Assembly (NCBI GenBank): GCA_044223975.1
Contig: JBGALI010000035.1
Span: 1-22,075, forward strand
DNA length: 22,075 bases
Reading direction: 5' to 3'
Source of the DNA: CAZCPB01 sp044223975
GTDB lineage: Bacteria; Planctomycetota; Phycisphaerae; Phycisphaerales; UBA1924
Positions within the stretch are counted from its first letter, which is position 1. Each line of letters begins with the position of its first letter. The notes beneath the pieces were generated by a model. That model had not been told where the DNA came from and did not search any database. It saw nothing but the letters and a program-made list of their open reading frames with translations. Below, one piece after another: positions 7,305-13,974 of this stretch. The position numbers and the translations under genes are program-made.

Positions 7305-8590
7305 CGGTTCGACTTCAGTGTCTGTATCTTCGCTTCTCCGACCGTGCCCGGGTTCGATGAAGGCGTGGCCGCGCCGTCTGTCCGGCCCGAGCCCGATCCC
7401 GTACCCGATCCCGCTACATCCAAGGTCCCGTCACTCTCCGAACCCGTCGCCCAGTCCACCTCGAACATCCAGTTGGCCCAGAGGCCGTCGATCGTCTTCA
7501 CTTCCATCTCGATGTAGGCCGGCAGGTCCGTGTACCACAGGCCCCGGTGCGCCCCCCGGCGCTCGCGCTCGCGGAACACCTGCCAGTGCACGTACTCAAG
7601 GTCCGATGCGATCTCGACCGCCGGCCCCATCGGCACCGCCACCGGCGGGGGCAGGCCCTTCTCGCTCTCGGGCCGGGTTGATGGCAACGGCGTCAGAGGC
7701 TGCCAGTACAGCGTCCACGAGCGCGGCCGACCGTCCACCAGCACCGGCGGAGCGCCCGCGGGGCCGGGCGTCGGGCGAAGCTCGAACGCGCCGCGGACCG
7801 ACTGACCCATCGGCTGCGGGAGCTTGGCCTCCTCCGGAGGGATGCGCCCCCACCCGTAGGTGCCGTCGTCTCGATCCGACTTCGGCGCGTCCTTGGCGGA
7901 CTTTGTTCCATTCCGCGATTCGACCTTGGAGTCGTCGGCGTCCGCCCGCTTCCGGGCCGCTGTGATCAGCGCCGCCTCACGATTGGGGTCATCCCAGGTG
8001 ACCGTGGGAACGGGGTAGCGAGAAAGCACCATCTCGAACCGCTGGATCTGGCCAGGCGCGTGCACCGCCTCGACCGGGTGCGTCATCTGCAGCCCCTCGG
8101 CCTCGGGGTCTGCGCTCAGGAGAAACCGCGGCGGCAGCGACGCGGCCAACGCATCCCGCGACGCCTTGGCCCGCGCCATCGCGTCCGCCACGGAGCTGAA
8201 CCTCTTGGAATTGGGGTCCGTCGCCTCGCCGCCCGCGCCAGCATCCGCGACCCCGGAACTGGACTTTGAAGCCGCCGCCGCGCCCGAGGCGGCGCTCGCG
8301 GCCGCGGCGGCGCCTGCACCGGCCCCGGCGCCCGTGGTGATCGACGATGTGGTTCTGGCCTGCTCGGCCATTATGAATGACGTGAACGCGCGGCGCATGA
8401 CGGTGTGCATCCGCGACAGGGCCATGACCTGCGTCGAGCGCGCCCGCAGGCGCATCTCGTTCTTCTCAACCGCCGAAAACACGCCCACGCACGCCGCCAC
8501 CACCAGCGCGCCGATCGCCGCCGCCAGCATCGTCTCGAGCAGCGTGAACGCCCGGGCCCGGCGGGGTTGAGGTGCGCGGCAGCGGTTCAC
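7301..8590 (-). CDS. gspJ: GspJ-like minor pseudopilin, oversized
   Basis: A prepilin of 429 aa. The leader VNRCRAPQPRRARA is followed by FTLLETMLAAAIGALVVAAC, with Glu at +5 of the mature chain. Cleavage would fall after Ala14, where most prepilins have Gly. Downstream is a long helix, then an Ala/Gly/Ser low-complexity stretch (about 85-121), then a mostly beta C-terminal part. GspJ is normally about 200 aa, so this one is roughly twice the usual size. Start: GTG at 8588-8590, which overlaps the upstream TGA as GTGA; the longer frame to 8860 is antisense-like Arg-rich text and is not a pilin leader. Position between gspI and gspK supports GspJ. The assignment rests on the N-terminus and gene order; the body has no motif I can name. 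Confidence 0.75.
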   Translation of the reverse strand: MNRCRAPQPRRARAFTLLETMLAAAIGALVVAACVGVFSAVEKNEMRLRARSTQVMALSRMHTVMRRAFTSFIMAEQARTTSSITTGAGAGAGAAAAASAASGAAAASKSSSGVADAGAGGEATDPNSKRFSSVADAMARAKASRDALAASLPPRFLLSADPEAEGLQMTHPVEAVHAPGQIQRFEMVLSRYPVPTVTWDDPNREAALITAARKRADADDSKVESRNGTKSAKDAPKSDRDDGTYGWGRIPPEEAKLPQPMGQSVRGAFELRPTPGPAGAPPVLVDGRPRSWTLYWQPLTPLPSTRPESEKGLPPPVAVPMGPAVEIASDLEYVHWQVFRERERRGAHRGLWYTDLPAYIEMEVKTIDGLWANWMFEVDWATGSESDGTLDVAGSGTGSGSGRTDGAATPSSNPGTVGEAKIQTLKSNR

Positions 8591-9255
8591 GGCTTGGTCC
8601 CCGGGGTTGGGCCCTTGCCGGAGGTGCCCGGACGCGGCGCCGGCGTTCCGGACTTGCCGCCGAAGGAGCCGATCCTGGGCCCGCCGCCGCCACCGCCCAT
8701 CCGGTCCCGCAGATCGCGCATGAACTCGTCGTTCCCCTGCGCGTTCTGCCACGAGTCGGGGTTGCGCCCGGCCAGGAAGGGGTAGACGATCCGCGACACG
8801 GTCGCGTGCGGGACGTTGACGTCGGCGCCCAGGCTCCCGCCCGACTCCTCTCCCAGCCACACACGGATCGTGACCAGGTCGCTCTTTTCAAGCAGCGTGC
8901 CCGTGCGGTCGGCCGTTCCCGTGTGCGCCTTGTGGGCAGGCTCGGCGGGCTCGATGCGGATCGGGTCCTTCCGGTAATCCCAGCGGTAGCGGTCGGGTCC
9001 GTACACGATCGGCAGGCTCGAGTCGGGCATCGAGGTGAAATCGTCGAGGTACTGGAGCATCAGCCGGTTGGCCAGCTCCGCCGCCCCCAGCGCCCGCTGC
9101 TCGACCCGCTGGCGCCCCAGCATGAAGCCGATCGAGCCGAAGAGCACCGAGACCAGCATCGCCAGGAGCGCCACCGCGAACACGACCTCAAGCAGTGTCA
9201 TGCCGCTCCGGCGCGCCGCACGACTCGAACGGGGATGGAGCGGGCGCGAGATCAC
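8587..9255 (-). CDS. gspI: GspI-like minor pseudopilin
   Basis: A 222-aa prepilin. Its basic leader ends in RRSG and cleavage should fall between Gly18 and Met19, giving mature MTLLEVVFAVALLAMLVSVL with Glu at +5. The following helix (about 45-65, RALGAAELANRLMLQYLDD) resembles the GspI pattern, in which a second helix carries an A-E-N-L type motif. GspI forms the minor-pseudopilin tip complex with GspJ and GspK. The C-terminus (about 190-222) is an unusual Gly/Pro/Lys-rich tail with a run of five Gly. At 222 aa it is longer than typical GspI (about 125 aa). Start: GTG at 9253-9255, overlapping the gspG stop as GTGA; the in-frame ATG at 9273 would lie further inside gspG. GspH is the alternative identity. 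Confidence 0.75.
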   Translation of the reverse strand: MISRPLHPRSSRAARRSGMTLLEVVFAVALLAMLVSVLFGSIGFMLGRQRVEQRALGAAELANRLMLQYLDDFTSMPDSSLPIVYGPDRYRWDYRKDPIRIEPAEPAHKAHTGTADRTGTLLEKSDLVTIRVWLGEESGGSLGADVNVPHATVSRIVYPFLAGRNPDSWQNAQGNDEFMRDLRDRMGGGGGGPRIGSFGGKSGTPAPRPGTSGKGPTPGTKP

Positions 9256-9683
9256 TTGGTGTCCAGCGTCCACACGTCGATGTCGTCGGCGGTGCCCGGC
9301 TGCCCGTCCTCGCCCAGCGAGATCAGCATGAACGGATTGCCGTTCAGCCCCTGCGGGCTGTAGTAATAGTCTCGGCCCCAGCCGTCCTTGACGCTCTTCT
9401 CCTCGATGACCTTCTGCAGCACCAGGGGTTGGAGGGTCGGGGGGTAGGCGCTCTGCTCAACGCTGTACGTCGTGAGCGCGCCCTTGAGCGTCCGCATGGT
9501 GATCTTGGTGGCGCCCACCTTGGCCTTGGCCGCCTGCCCGGCCAGGTTCCACGCCACGGCGCCCATCAGGATGCCGATGATCGCGACCACCAGCATGATC
9601 TCCAGCAGCGAGAAGCCCGGCCGCGCCGCAGAAGCCTTGAACGCCGCCTTGGTGGTCACATCGATCGAGTTTCGAGTCGTCAC
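9252..9683 (-). CDS. gspG: GspG major pseudopilin
   Basis: A 143-aa prepilin of normal GspG length. The leader ends in ARPG, with cleavage Gly23/Phe24 and mature FSLLEIMLVVAIIGILMGAV (Glu at +5). The C-terminal part reads DGWGRDYYYSPQG, then SLGEDGQPGTADDIDVW, the typical GspG ending that holds the calcium-binding loop. GspG is the main subunit of the pseudopilus that pushes substrates through the secretin. Start: GTG at 9681-9683 with GGGAGAA about eight bases upstream; no ATG precedes the leader in frame until well inside gspF, and the next GTG (residue 9) has no ribosome site. Its stop overlaps the gspI start. The 71-base gap to gspF holds a heptamer repeat and a small GCGGC/GCCGC hairpin. 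Confidence 0.92.
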   Translation of the reverse strand: MTTRNSIDVTTKAAFKASAARPGFSLLEIMLVVAIIGILMGAVAWNLAGQAAKAKVGATKITMRTLKGALTTYSVEQSAYPPTLQPLVLQKVIEEKSVKDGWGRDYYYSPQGLNGNPFMLISLGEDGQPGTADDIDVWTLDTK

Positions 9684-9723
9684 TTCACTTCTCCCGCGGC
9701 ATCTCGCCGCATCACCTTCCTCG

Positions 9724-9751
9724 ATTGCCCATTGCCCATTGCCCATTGCCC
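9724..9751. repeat. Heptamer tandem repeat, second locus
   Basis: Four perfect copies of ATTGCCC, followed by a lone GCCC, fill most of the gap between the gspF stop (9755-9757) and the gspG start. It is the same unit and orientation as the array at 578-654. It is the only long spacer in an otherwise tightly packed cluster. Confidence 0.95.
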
Positions 9752-9754
9752 GCC

Positions 9755-10969
9755 CTACACGTTCATCCGGTTCGTCGCCGTGATCAGCGGGATCAGGATC
9801 GACATCAAGAGCGACCCGATCATGACGAACATGATCACGATCAGGATCGGCTCCATCGCCGCAAGCAGGCGCGACGAGCGCCGCTCGACCTCGTCGGCCA
9901 TGTCCGCCGCGAGCGTGTCGAACACGCTCTCGAGGTCGCCCGCGCGCTCTCCCGCGATCAGCAGCTTGCGCGTCGCCATGGGGAGCGCGTGCACATCCTC
10001 GATCAGGACCCGCAGCACGCCGCCCTCGATCAGGCGCGTCCGCAGGCGCGACAGTTCCTTCTTCAGGTGCGGGTCCCGCACCGCGCCCACCGCCGTCCCC
10101 AGCCCGTCCGCCAGCGGCACGCCGCTCCGCGTCATCGCCGACATGACCGTAAACAGCCGCGCCGACTCCTGCGCCACCAGCACCTCGCGCACCAGCGGAA
10201 GCCGGCGCGTGAACCGCTCGAACGCCGCCGCGATCCGTGCCCGGGCGAACACCGCCAGCGTCCCGACCACCAGCACCCCCAGCAGGCACCACACCGCGTT
10301 GTCGCGGATGAACTCGCCGATGTTGATCATGATCTCCGTGTACACCGGCAGCGGGATGCTCGCCCCCTTGAGCGACTTGCCGATGTTGGGCACGACCATC
10401 GTCAGCATCAGCAGCGCCACCAGGATGCTGATCGTCAGCACGATCGCCGGGTAGATCAGCAGCGTCACCGCCTTGCCCGAGATCGCCAGCTGCCGCCGCA
10501 TCGTCGTCGACAATTGCTTGGCCGCGCCCGTCAGGTCGCCCGTCCGCTCCGCCGCGCGGTACACCGCGATCGTCACGTGGTCGAACCCGCCCACCGTACG
10601 GCAGGCATCCGCGAAGCTCGTCCCCGCCGCCACCAGCTCGCGCATCTTCTGGATCTTGGGCTTCATCGCCGTGGTCATGGCGCTGCCGGCGACCTCGAGC
10701 GCTTCGACCAGCGGCACGCCGCGGCCCAGGAGCTGGGTCAGCTGGGCGTTTAGCTCGGCCTGATCCTTCATCGAAATCTTGGACCCGCCCGTGGCAAGCC
10801 CCGGCATCGACCAATTCCGCAGGGGAACCATCCGCTCGCGCCGCAACTGCTCGGCCAAATGCCGGGCGTCGGTGGCACGCCGTACCCCGAACCTCCGGCG
10901 CCCGTCGGCACGGGCGGCCAAGTACAGGTAGGGCTTCTGGCCCCCTCGGGATGACATGGGTGCGGCCAT
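9755..10969 (-). CDS. gspF: GspF inner-membrane platform protein
   Basis: A 404-aa protein with two copies of the T2SSF domain. The first (about 70-195) contains LLGRGVPLVEALEVAG and AERTGDL; the second (about 270-395) contains RSGVPLADGLG and AGERAGDLES. Membrane helices lie at about 168-195, 225-245 and 372-398, the usual GspF/PilC layout. GspF sits in the centre of the inner-membrane platform and is thought to convert GspE ATPase movement into pseudopilus growth. The N-terminal about 60 residues form the cytoplasmic lead-in found in this family. I chose ATG at 10,967-10,969; the frame also allows TTG one codon earlier and ATG at 10,957, and no strong Shine-Dalgarno decides. It is the first gene of the minus-strand cluster, so its promoter should lie in 10,970-11,228. 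Confidence 0.95.
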   Translation of the reverse strand: MAAPMSSRGGQKPYLYLAARADGRRRFGVRRATDARHLAEQLRRERMVPLRNWSMPGLATGGSKISMKDQAELNAQLTQLLGRGVPLVEALEVAGSAMTTAMKPKIQKMRELVAAGTSFADACRTVGGFDHVTIAVYRAAERTGDLTGAAKQLSTTMRRQLAISGKAVTLLIYPAIVLTISILVALLMLTMVVPNIGKSLKGASIPLPVYTEIMINIGEFIRDNAVWCLLGVLVVGTLAVFARARIAAAFERFTRRLPLVREVLVAQESARLFTVMSAMTRSGVPLADGLGTAVGAVRDPHLKKELSRLRTRLIEGGVLRVLIEDVHALPMATRKLLIAGERAGDLESVFDTLAADMADEVERRSSRLLAAMEPILIVIMFVMIGSLLMSILIPLITATNRMNV

Positions 10970-11147
10970 CAAGTAACTCTAGTCCTTACGTTCCCGGCCT
11001 CCGTCCGTTCGGGCCCCGTCCGCGCCAGTTCCAGCACAAGTCCACACCCTAAGCCCGGGCCAACCCACGGACAGAGCGACCGCGCCCGGCATGGCCGCTG
11101 CCGCCTCCGGCGCGGGGACCATCCCGGTTATCAGCATCTCCGGCTGA

Positions 11148-11176
11148 TTGATCGGCTTGCCGCTTCGGGCCACAAT
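11148..11176 (+). promoter_or_regulatory. Candidate sigma-70-type promoter of the dehydrogenase gene
   Basis: TTGATC (11,148-11,153) and CACAAT (11,171-11,176) are spaced by exactly 17 bases, each matching four of six consensus positions. The expected transcript start is near 11,183, about 45 bases before the ATG. A short GGGTC/GACCC hairpin lies in the leader. The rest of the 10,970-11,228 gap should also hold the gspF promoter, but I see no convincing boxes on the minus strand. Confidence 0.4.
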
Positions 11177-11228
11177 ACCGAAGGGTCAAACGACCCCGGT
11201 CCTCCAGGATTGCAGCGAAAGGCGCCAC

Positions 11229-12317
11229 ATGACGACGGTCGTTACTCGTCCCGTAAAACCCATCGCTCCGGGCGCCACGATGCGGGCCCTGGTGAAGCAC
11301 CACGCGGGCCCCGAACTCAAGTTCGACCCCACCCGCCCGCGCCCGACCCCCGGGCCACGCGACGTGCTGATCCGCGTAAAGAAGGCCGGCATCTGCGGCA
11401 CCGACCGCCACATCTGGGAGTGGGACGCCTGGGCCGCCGGCCGCATCCCCGTGGGCATCGTGACCGGCCACGAGTTCGTCGGCACCATCGAGGCCGTGGG
11501 CTCTGCCGTCAGCAAGTACAAGCCCGGCCTCCGCGTCAGCGCCGAGGGGCACACCACCGAGTGGAAGGACTACAACGCCAGGACCGGCAACGCCCACATC
11601 GCCCTGGACACCAAGATCATCGGCATCGACCGCGACGGCTGCTTCGCCGACTATGTCAGCGTCCCCGAAGAAAACGTCTGGCCCGTCCACCCCAGTATCC
11701 CCGACAAGGTCGCCGCGGTGCTCGACCCCATCGGCAATGCCGTGCACACGGTCATGGCCGCGGGCGTCTCGGCCAAGAGCGTCCTGATCACCGGCACGGG
11801 CATCATCGGCCTCATGGCCGTGACGGTCGCCAAGGCCGCCGGCGCCGGCCGCATTTTCGCCACCGACATCGACCCCAAGCGCCGCGCCCTGGCCAAGAAG
11901 CTGGGCGCCGTCGAGGCGTTCGATCCCCGCGATGACAAGTGGATCGCGGAGGTCAGAAAAGCCTGCCGCGGCGAGGGCGCCGACGTCCTGCTGGAAATGA
12001 GCGGCGCCTCCCCCGCGCTGAACCAGGGCTTCGAGGCCCTGCGCAACGGCGGCGTCGCGGCATTGCTCGGGCTCTTCAAAGGCCCGATCACGTTCGACAT
12101 CAACAAGCTCGTGGTCTTCAAGGGCTGCACGGTGCTGGGCATCAACGGCCGCAAGATGTTCGAGACCTGGTACCAGATGGAGGAGCTGCTCCTCTCGGGC
12201 AAGCTCGAGCTCGACGACATCATCACCCACGAGTTCCCGATCGAGGACTTCAAGAAGGCCCACGAGACCATGATCTCGGGCGAAGGGATCAAGGTCGTCC
12301 TGAACGTGGAAGGGTAA
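11229..12317 (+). CDS. tdh: L-threonine 3-dehydrogenase-like MDR alcohol dehydrogenase
   Basis: A 362-aa medium-chain dehydrogenase/reductase that follows E. coli Tdh closely along its length: AGICGTDRHIWEW with catalytic-zinc ligand Cys56, GHEFVG (His81, Glu82), DPIGNAVHT, Rossmann motif GTGIIG, then LEMSGASPA, GRKMFETWY and ITHEF near the end. Tdh oxidises L-threonine to 2-amino-3-ketobutyrate with NAD+. The usual partner kbl is not in the window. The lobe that normally binds structural zinc has lost all four cysteines: Glu111, Asp114, Ala117 and Ala125 stand where the family has Cys. A related polyol or sugar dehydrogenase activity is therefore possible. Start: ATG at 11,229 with AAAGG seven bases upstream; ATG at 11,280 aligns with the E. 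coli start but lacks a ribosome site. Confidence 0.85.
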   Translation: MTTVVTRPVKPIAPGATMRALVKHHAGPELKFDPTRPRPTPGPRDVLIRVKKAGICGTDRHIWEWDAWAAGRIPVGIVTGHEFVGTIEAVGSAVSKYKPGLRVSAEGHTTEWKDYNARTGNAHIALDTKIIGIDRDGCFADYVSVPEENVWPVHPSIPDKVAAVLDPIGNAVHTVMAAGVSAKSVLITGTGIIGLMAVTVAKAAGAGRIFATDIDPKRRALAKKLGAVEAFDPRDDKWIAEVRKACRGEGADVLLEMSGASPALNQGFEALRNGGVAALLGLFKGPITFDINKLVVFKGCTVLGINGRKMFETWYQMEELLLSGKLELDDIITHEFPIEDFKKAHETMISGEGIKVVLNVEG

Positions 12318-12342
12318 AACCGCAACTGTAATGGTTGCGTTT
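12317..12342 (+). terminator. Weak intrinsic terminator after the dehydrogenase gene
   Basis: CGCAAC (12,321-12,326) pairs with GTTGCG (12,334-12,339) over a 7-nt loop. It begins at the stop codon, is preceded by AAAA and followed by TTT. The A and T flanks can extend the stem around one bulged C. The short stem and three-T tail make it weak. Confidence 0.4.
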
Positions 12343-12464
12343 ACACTGACATCGGGGTGTCCGTTCGGGCCGCCGCCGCCGACCGGGAATGTTGTTCAAA
12401 GCGCGAAAAACACCACTAAAGGCAGGGTTTTGTGATCTTCAAGGTTTAAAGGCAAATGATACGA

Positions 12465-12493
12465 TTGACTTTTGATTGAGATTGTCCGATGAT
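12465..12493 (+). promoter_or_regulatory. Candidate promoter of the Fic gene
   Basis: TTGACT (12,465-12,470, five of six -35 positions) and GATGAT (12,488-12,493, four of six -10 positions) are separated by 17 bases within AT-rich sequence. Transcription would start near 12,500, only about nine bases before the chosen ATG, so the mRNA could be nearly leaderless. That would explain the absence of a Shine-Dalgarno sequence. Confidence 0.4.
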
Positions 12494-12508
12494 CATCGCA
12501 CGCCGGCG

Positions 12509-13876
12509 ATGCACATCGAACCACCGCCATCTCAGTTCGCGGACATCCCCAAAATCAACAACGTCGGATTTGATGAGCTGCGCCGGCTGGTCAGCGAGCA
12601 CCGACCATGGCGCAAACTGCGATACACCGCGACCGAGATGGGAGTCGACCCCATAGCGGCCTGGCGGGCGGTGAAAGCGGTCCGACGCGCCCTGCGGAGA
12701 GACCTGCCCCTGCGCCGCTGGGAAGGGGGGCGGTTCGGCATTGAGCCTGGTCCAGCACTATTCAAACCGCTGTTCGAAGTGGACCGGGTGAGCGGTGATG
12801 ATCTTCGGAAATCTCAGCCCGGGGAAGGGGCGGGATCGGCTCTGCGCAAAAGAATCGACGCGTTGTTGCGCCGCGGAGAAATGGTGCCGGATCGAATGCG
12901 GGCGCGGACCCTGATGAACGAGGCGGCGGAGTCCTCGATCATGGAGGGCGCCGCTGCGACACGGGCCATGGCGCTTGACATGCTTCGGACAGGGCGAGCG
13001 CCGGCGACGCGGGGCGAACGGATGATCTTGAACAACTTTGAGGCGATGAGGCAGGTCAAGCGATCGCTCGCACGGCCGATGTCGATCGAGCTGCTTCTGG
13101 AACTTCAACAGACCGTGACCGATGGGACGCTCGATGTTCCCGATGCGGGCGGACGGTTGCGGCACGCGGCAGAGAATGTGCGCGTTGTCGACACACGCGA
13201 CGGAGACACCGTTTTCACGCCGCCACCGGCGGAAGCGGTCGTCCCTCTGCTCAAGGAGCTGTGCGACTTCGCGAATGCTCCGCTGGGCGAGGACGCGGAC
13301 TTCCTGCACCCTATCGTGCGCGCCTGCGTGTTGCACTTCATGATCGGCTACGTGCACCCGTTCGTGGACGGCAACGGTCGCGCCGCCAGAGCGCTGTTCT
13401 ATTGGCACACACTCAAGCACGGCTACGGAATCTTTGAGTACCTCTCCATCTCCGAGGTGATCGCGCGCGGTCCAGCGCGCTACTCGCAAGCGTATCTTGA
13501 CACGGAGCGCGACGATGGAGACCTCACGTACTTCGTCCTCTACAAGCTCGATGTAATCGCGCAGGCGATGAACGCGCTGTCCAAAAGGCTCGAAGCAGAG
13601 GAGGCTCGGATCGAACGAGCCGAGAGCCTCATCAGGCTGGGGCGCGACCTCAACGTTCGGCAGCGCATTCTCTTAGATCACGCCTTGCATCGCCCGGACA
13701 CCGAGTACACGGTGAAATCGCACATGAATTCGAACGGCATAGTGAACAACACCGCCCGAGCGGATCTGGACGATCTCGTGCGTCGCAAGCTGATGGTAAC
13801 GACCAGGCGCGGACGGGAAGTCATCTACCACGTCGCGCCGGGACTGGCAGCCCGCGTCGCTAGGCGCAGCCGCTGA
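12509..13876 (+). CDS. Fic-domain protein (probable AMP-transferase) with inhibitory motif
   Basis: A 455-aa Fic protein. The catalytic motif HPFVDGNGRAAR (283-294) is complete: His283, acidic Asp287 and Arg294 are present. A class II inhibitory helix precedes it, with SSIMEG at 142-147 fitting [S/T]xxxE[G/N], so Glu146 should block ATP gamma-phosphate binding until released. The flap region DGDTVFTPPP (231-240) is also as in the family. Residues 20-60 look like a helix-turn-helix, and 375-455 like a winged helix, suggesting DNA or protein binding. Fic enzymes usually transfer AMP from ATP to hydroxyl groups of target proteins; the target is unknown. Start is uncertain: ATG at 12,509 is the first ATG in frame, and TTG at 12,476 would add 11 residues. 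No antitoxin neighbour exists. Base composition is less G/C-extreme than flanking genes, which hints at recent gain. Confidence 0.9.
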   Translation: MHIEPPPSQFADIPKINNVGFDELRRLVSEHRPWRKLRYTATEMGVDPIAAWRAVKAVRRALRRDLPLRRWEGGRFGIEPGPALFKPLFEVDRVSGDDLRKSQPGEGAGSALRKRIDALLRRGEMVPDRMRARTLMNEAAESSIMEGAAATRAMALDMLRTGRAPATRGERMILNNFEAMRQVKRSLARPMSIELLLELQQTVTDGTLDVPDAGGRLRHAAENVRVVDTRDGDTVFTPPPAEAVVPLLKELCDFANAPLGEDADFLHPIVRACVLHFMIGYVHPFVDGNGRAARALFYWHTLKHGYGIFEYLSISEVIARGPARYSQAYLDTERDDGDLTYFVLYKLDVIAQAMNALSKRLEAEEARIERAESLIRLGRDLNVRQRILLDHALHRPDTEYTVKSHMNSNGIVNNTARADLDDLVRRKLMVTTRRGREVIYHVAPGLAARVARRSR

Positions 13877-13889
13877 AGATCGCGCCTAG
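13860..13889 (+). terminator. Hairpin over the Fic stop codon
   Basis: CTAGGCGC (13,860-13,867) and GCGCCTAG (13,882-13,889) form a perfect 8-bp stem around a 14-nt loop that contains the TGA of the Fic gene. TTCTT follows. It may end Fic transcription, though the loop is long and the T-tract poor. No other structure was seen in the rest of the gap to the convergent padR-like gene. Confidence 0.35.
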
Positions 13890-13974
13890 TTCTTGCGACA
13901 TGCTTCGGATGGCTGGCTGACGCCTCATTGCAGGGAACGAACGCCGAATTGTCCTGTCGCTACGGCCGCGAACT

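Larger units (their letters stand above)
12318..13974. other. GC-skew switch zone
   Basis: Left of this zone the plus strand is C-rich in genes of both directions (OPT and tdh on plus, gsp genes on minus). Right of it the plus strand is G-rich in genes of both directions (S41 and repeat protein on plus; LURP-one and membrane protein on minus). Hand counts of single lines give C 26 / G 19 at 4741-4800 and G 29 / C 12 at 20,521-20,580. The Fic gene inside the zone is mixed. The stretch 12,399-12,500 is the most AT-rich part of the window. No DnaA box of the TTATCCACA type was found here. Confidence 0.6.

Noticed and set aside
7301..8860. 519-codon frame ending as gspJ
   Set aside because: The extension is a shifted frame inside gspI. 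The GTG at 8590 gives a normal prepilin leader and a 4-base overlap.
9252..10814. 520-codon frame ending as gspG
   Set aside because: The N-terminal part is a shifted frame inside gspF and reads through the heptamer repeat. The pilin leader needs a start close to 9683.
12318..12508. DnaA boxes or an iteron-type origin in the AT-rich gap
   Set aside because: I found no TTATCCACA-like site or repeated iterons by eye, so only the skew switch is reported, not an origin.
12509..13876. Fic protein as toxin of a Fic/antitoxin pair
   Set aside because: No small antitoxin gene is adjacent. The inhibitory SxxxEG motif is inside the same protein, which fits a self-regulated class II Fic.
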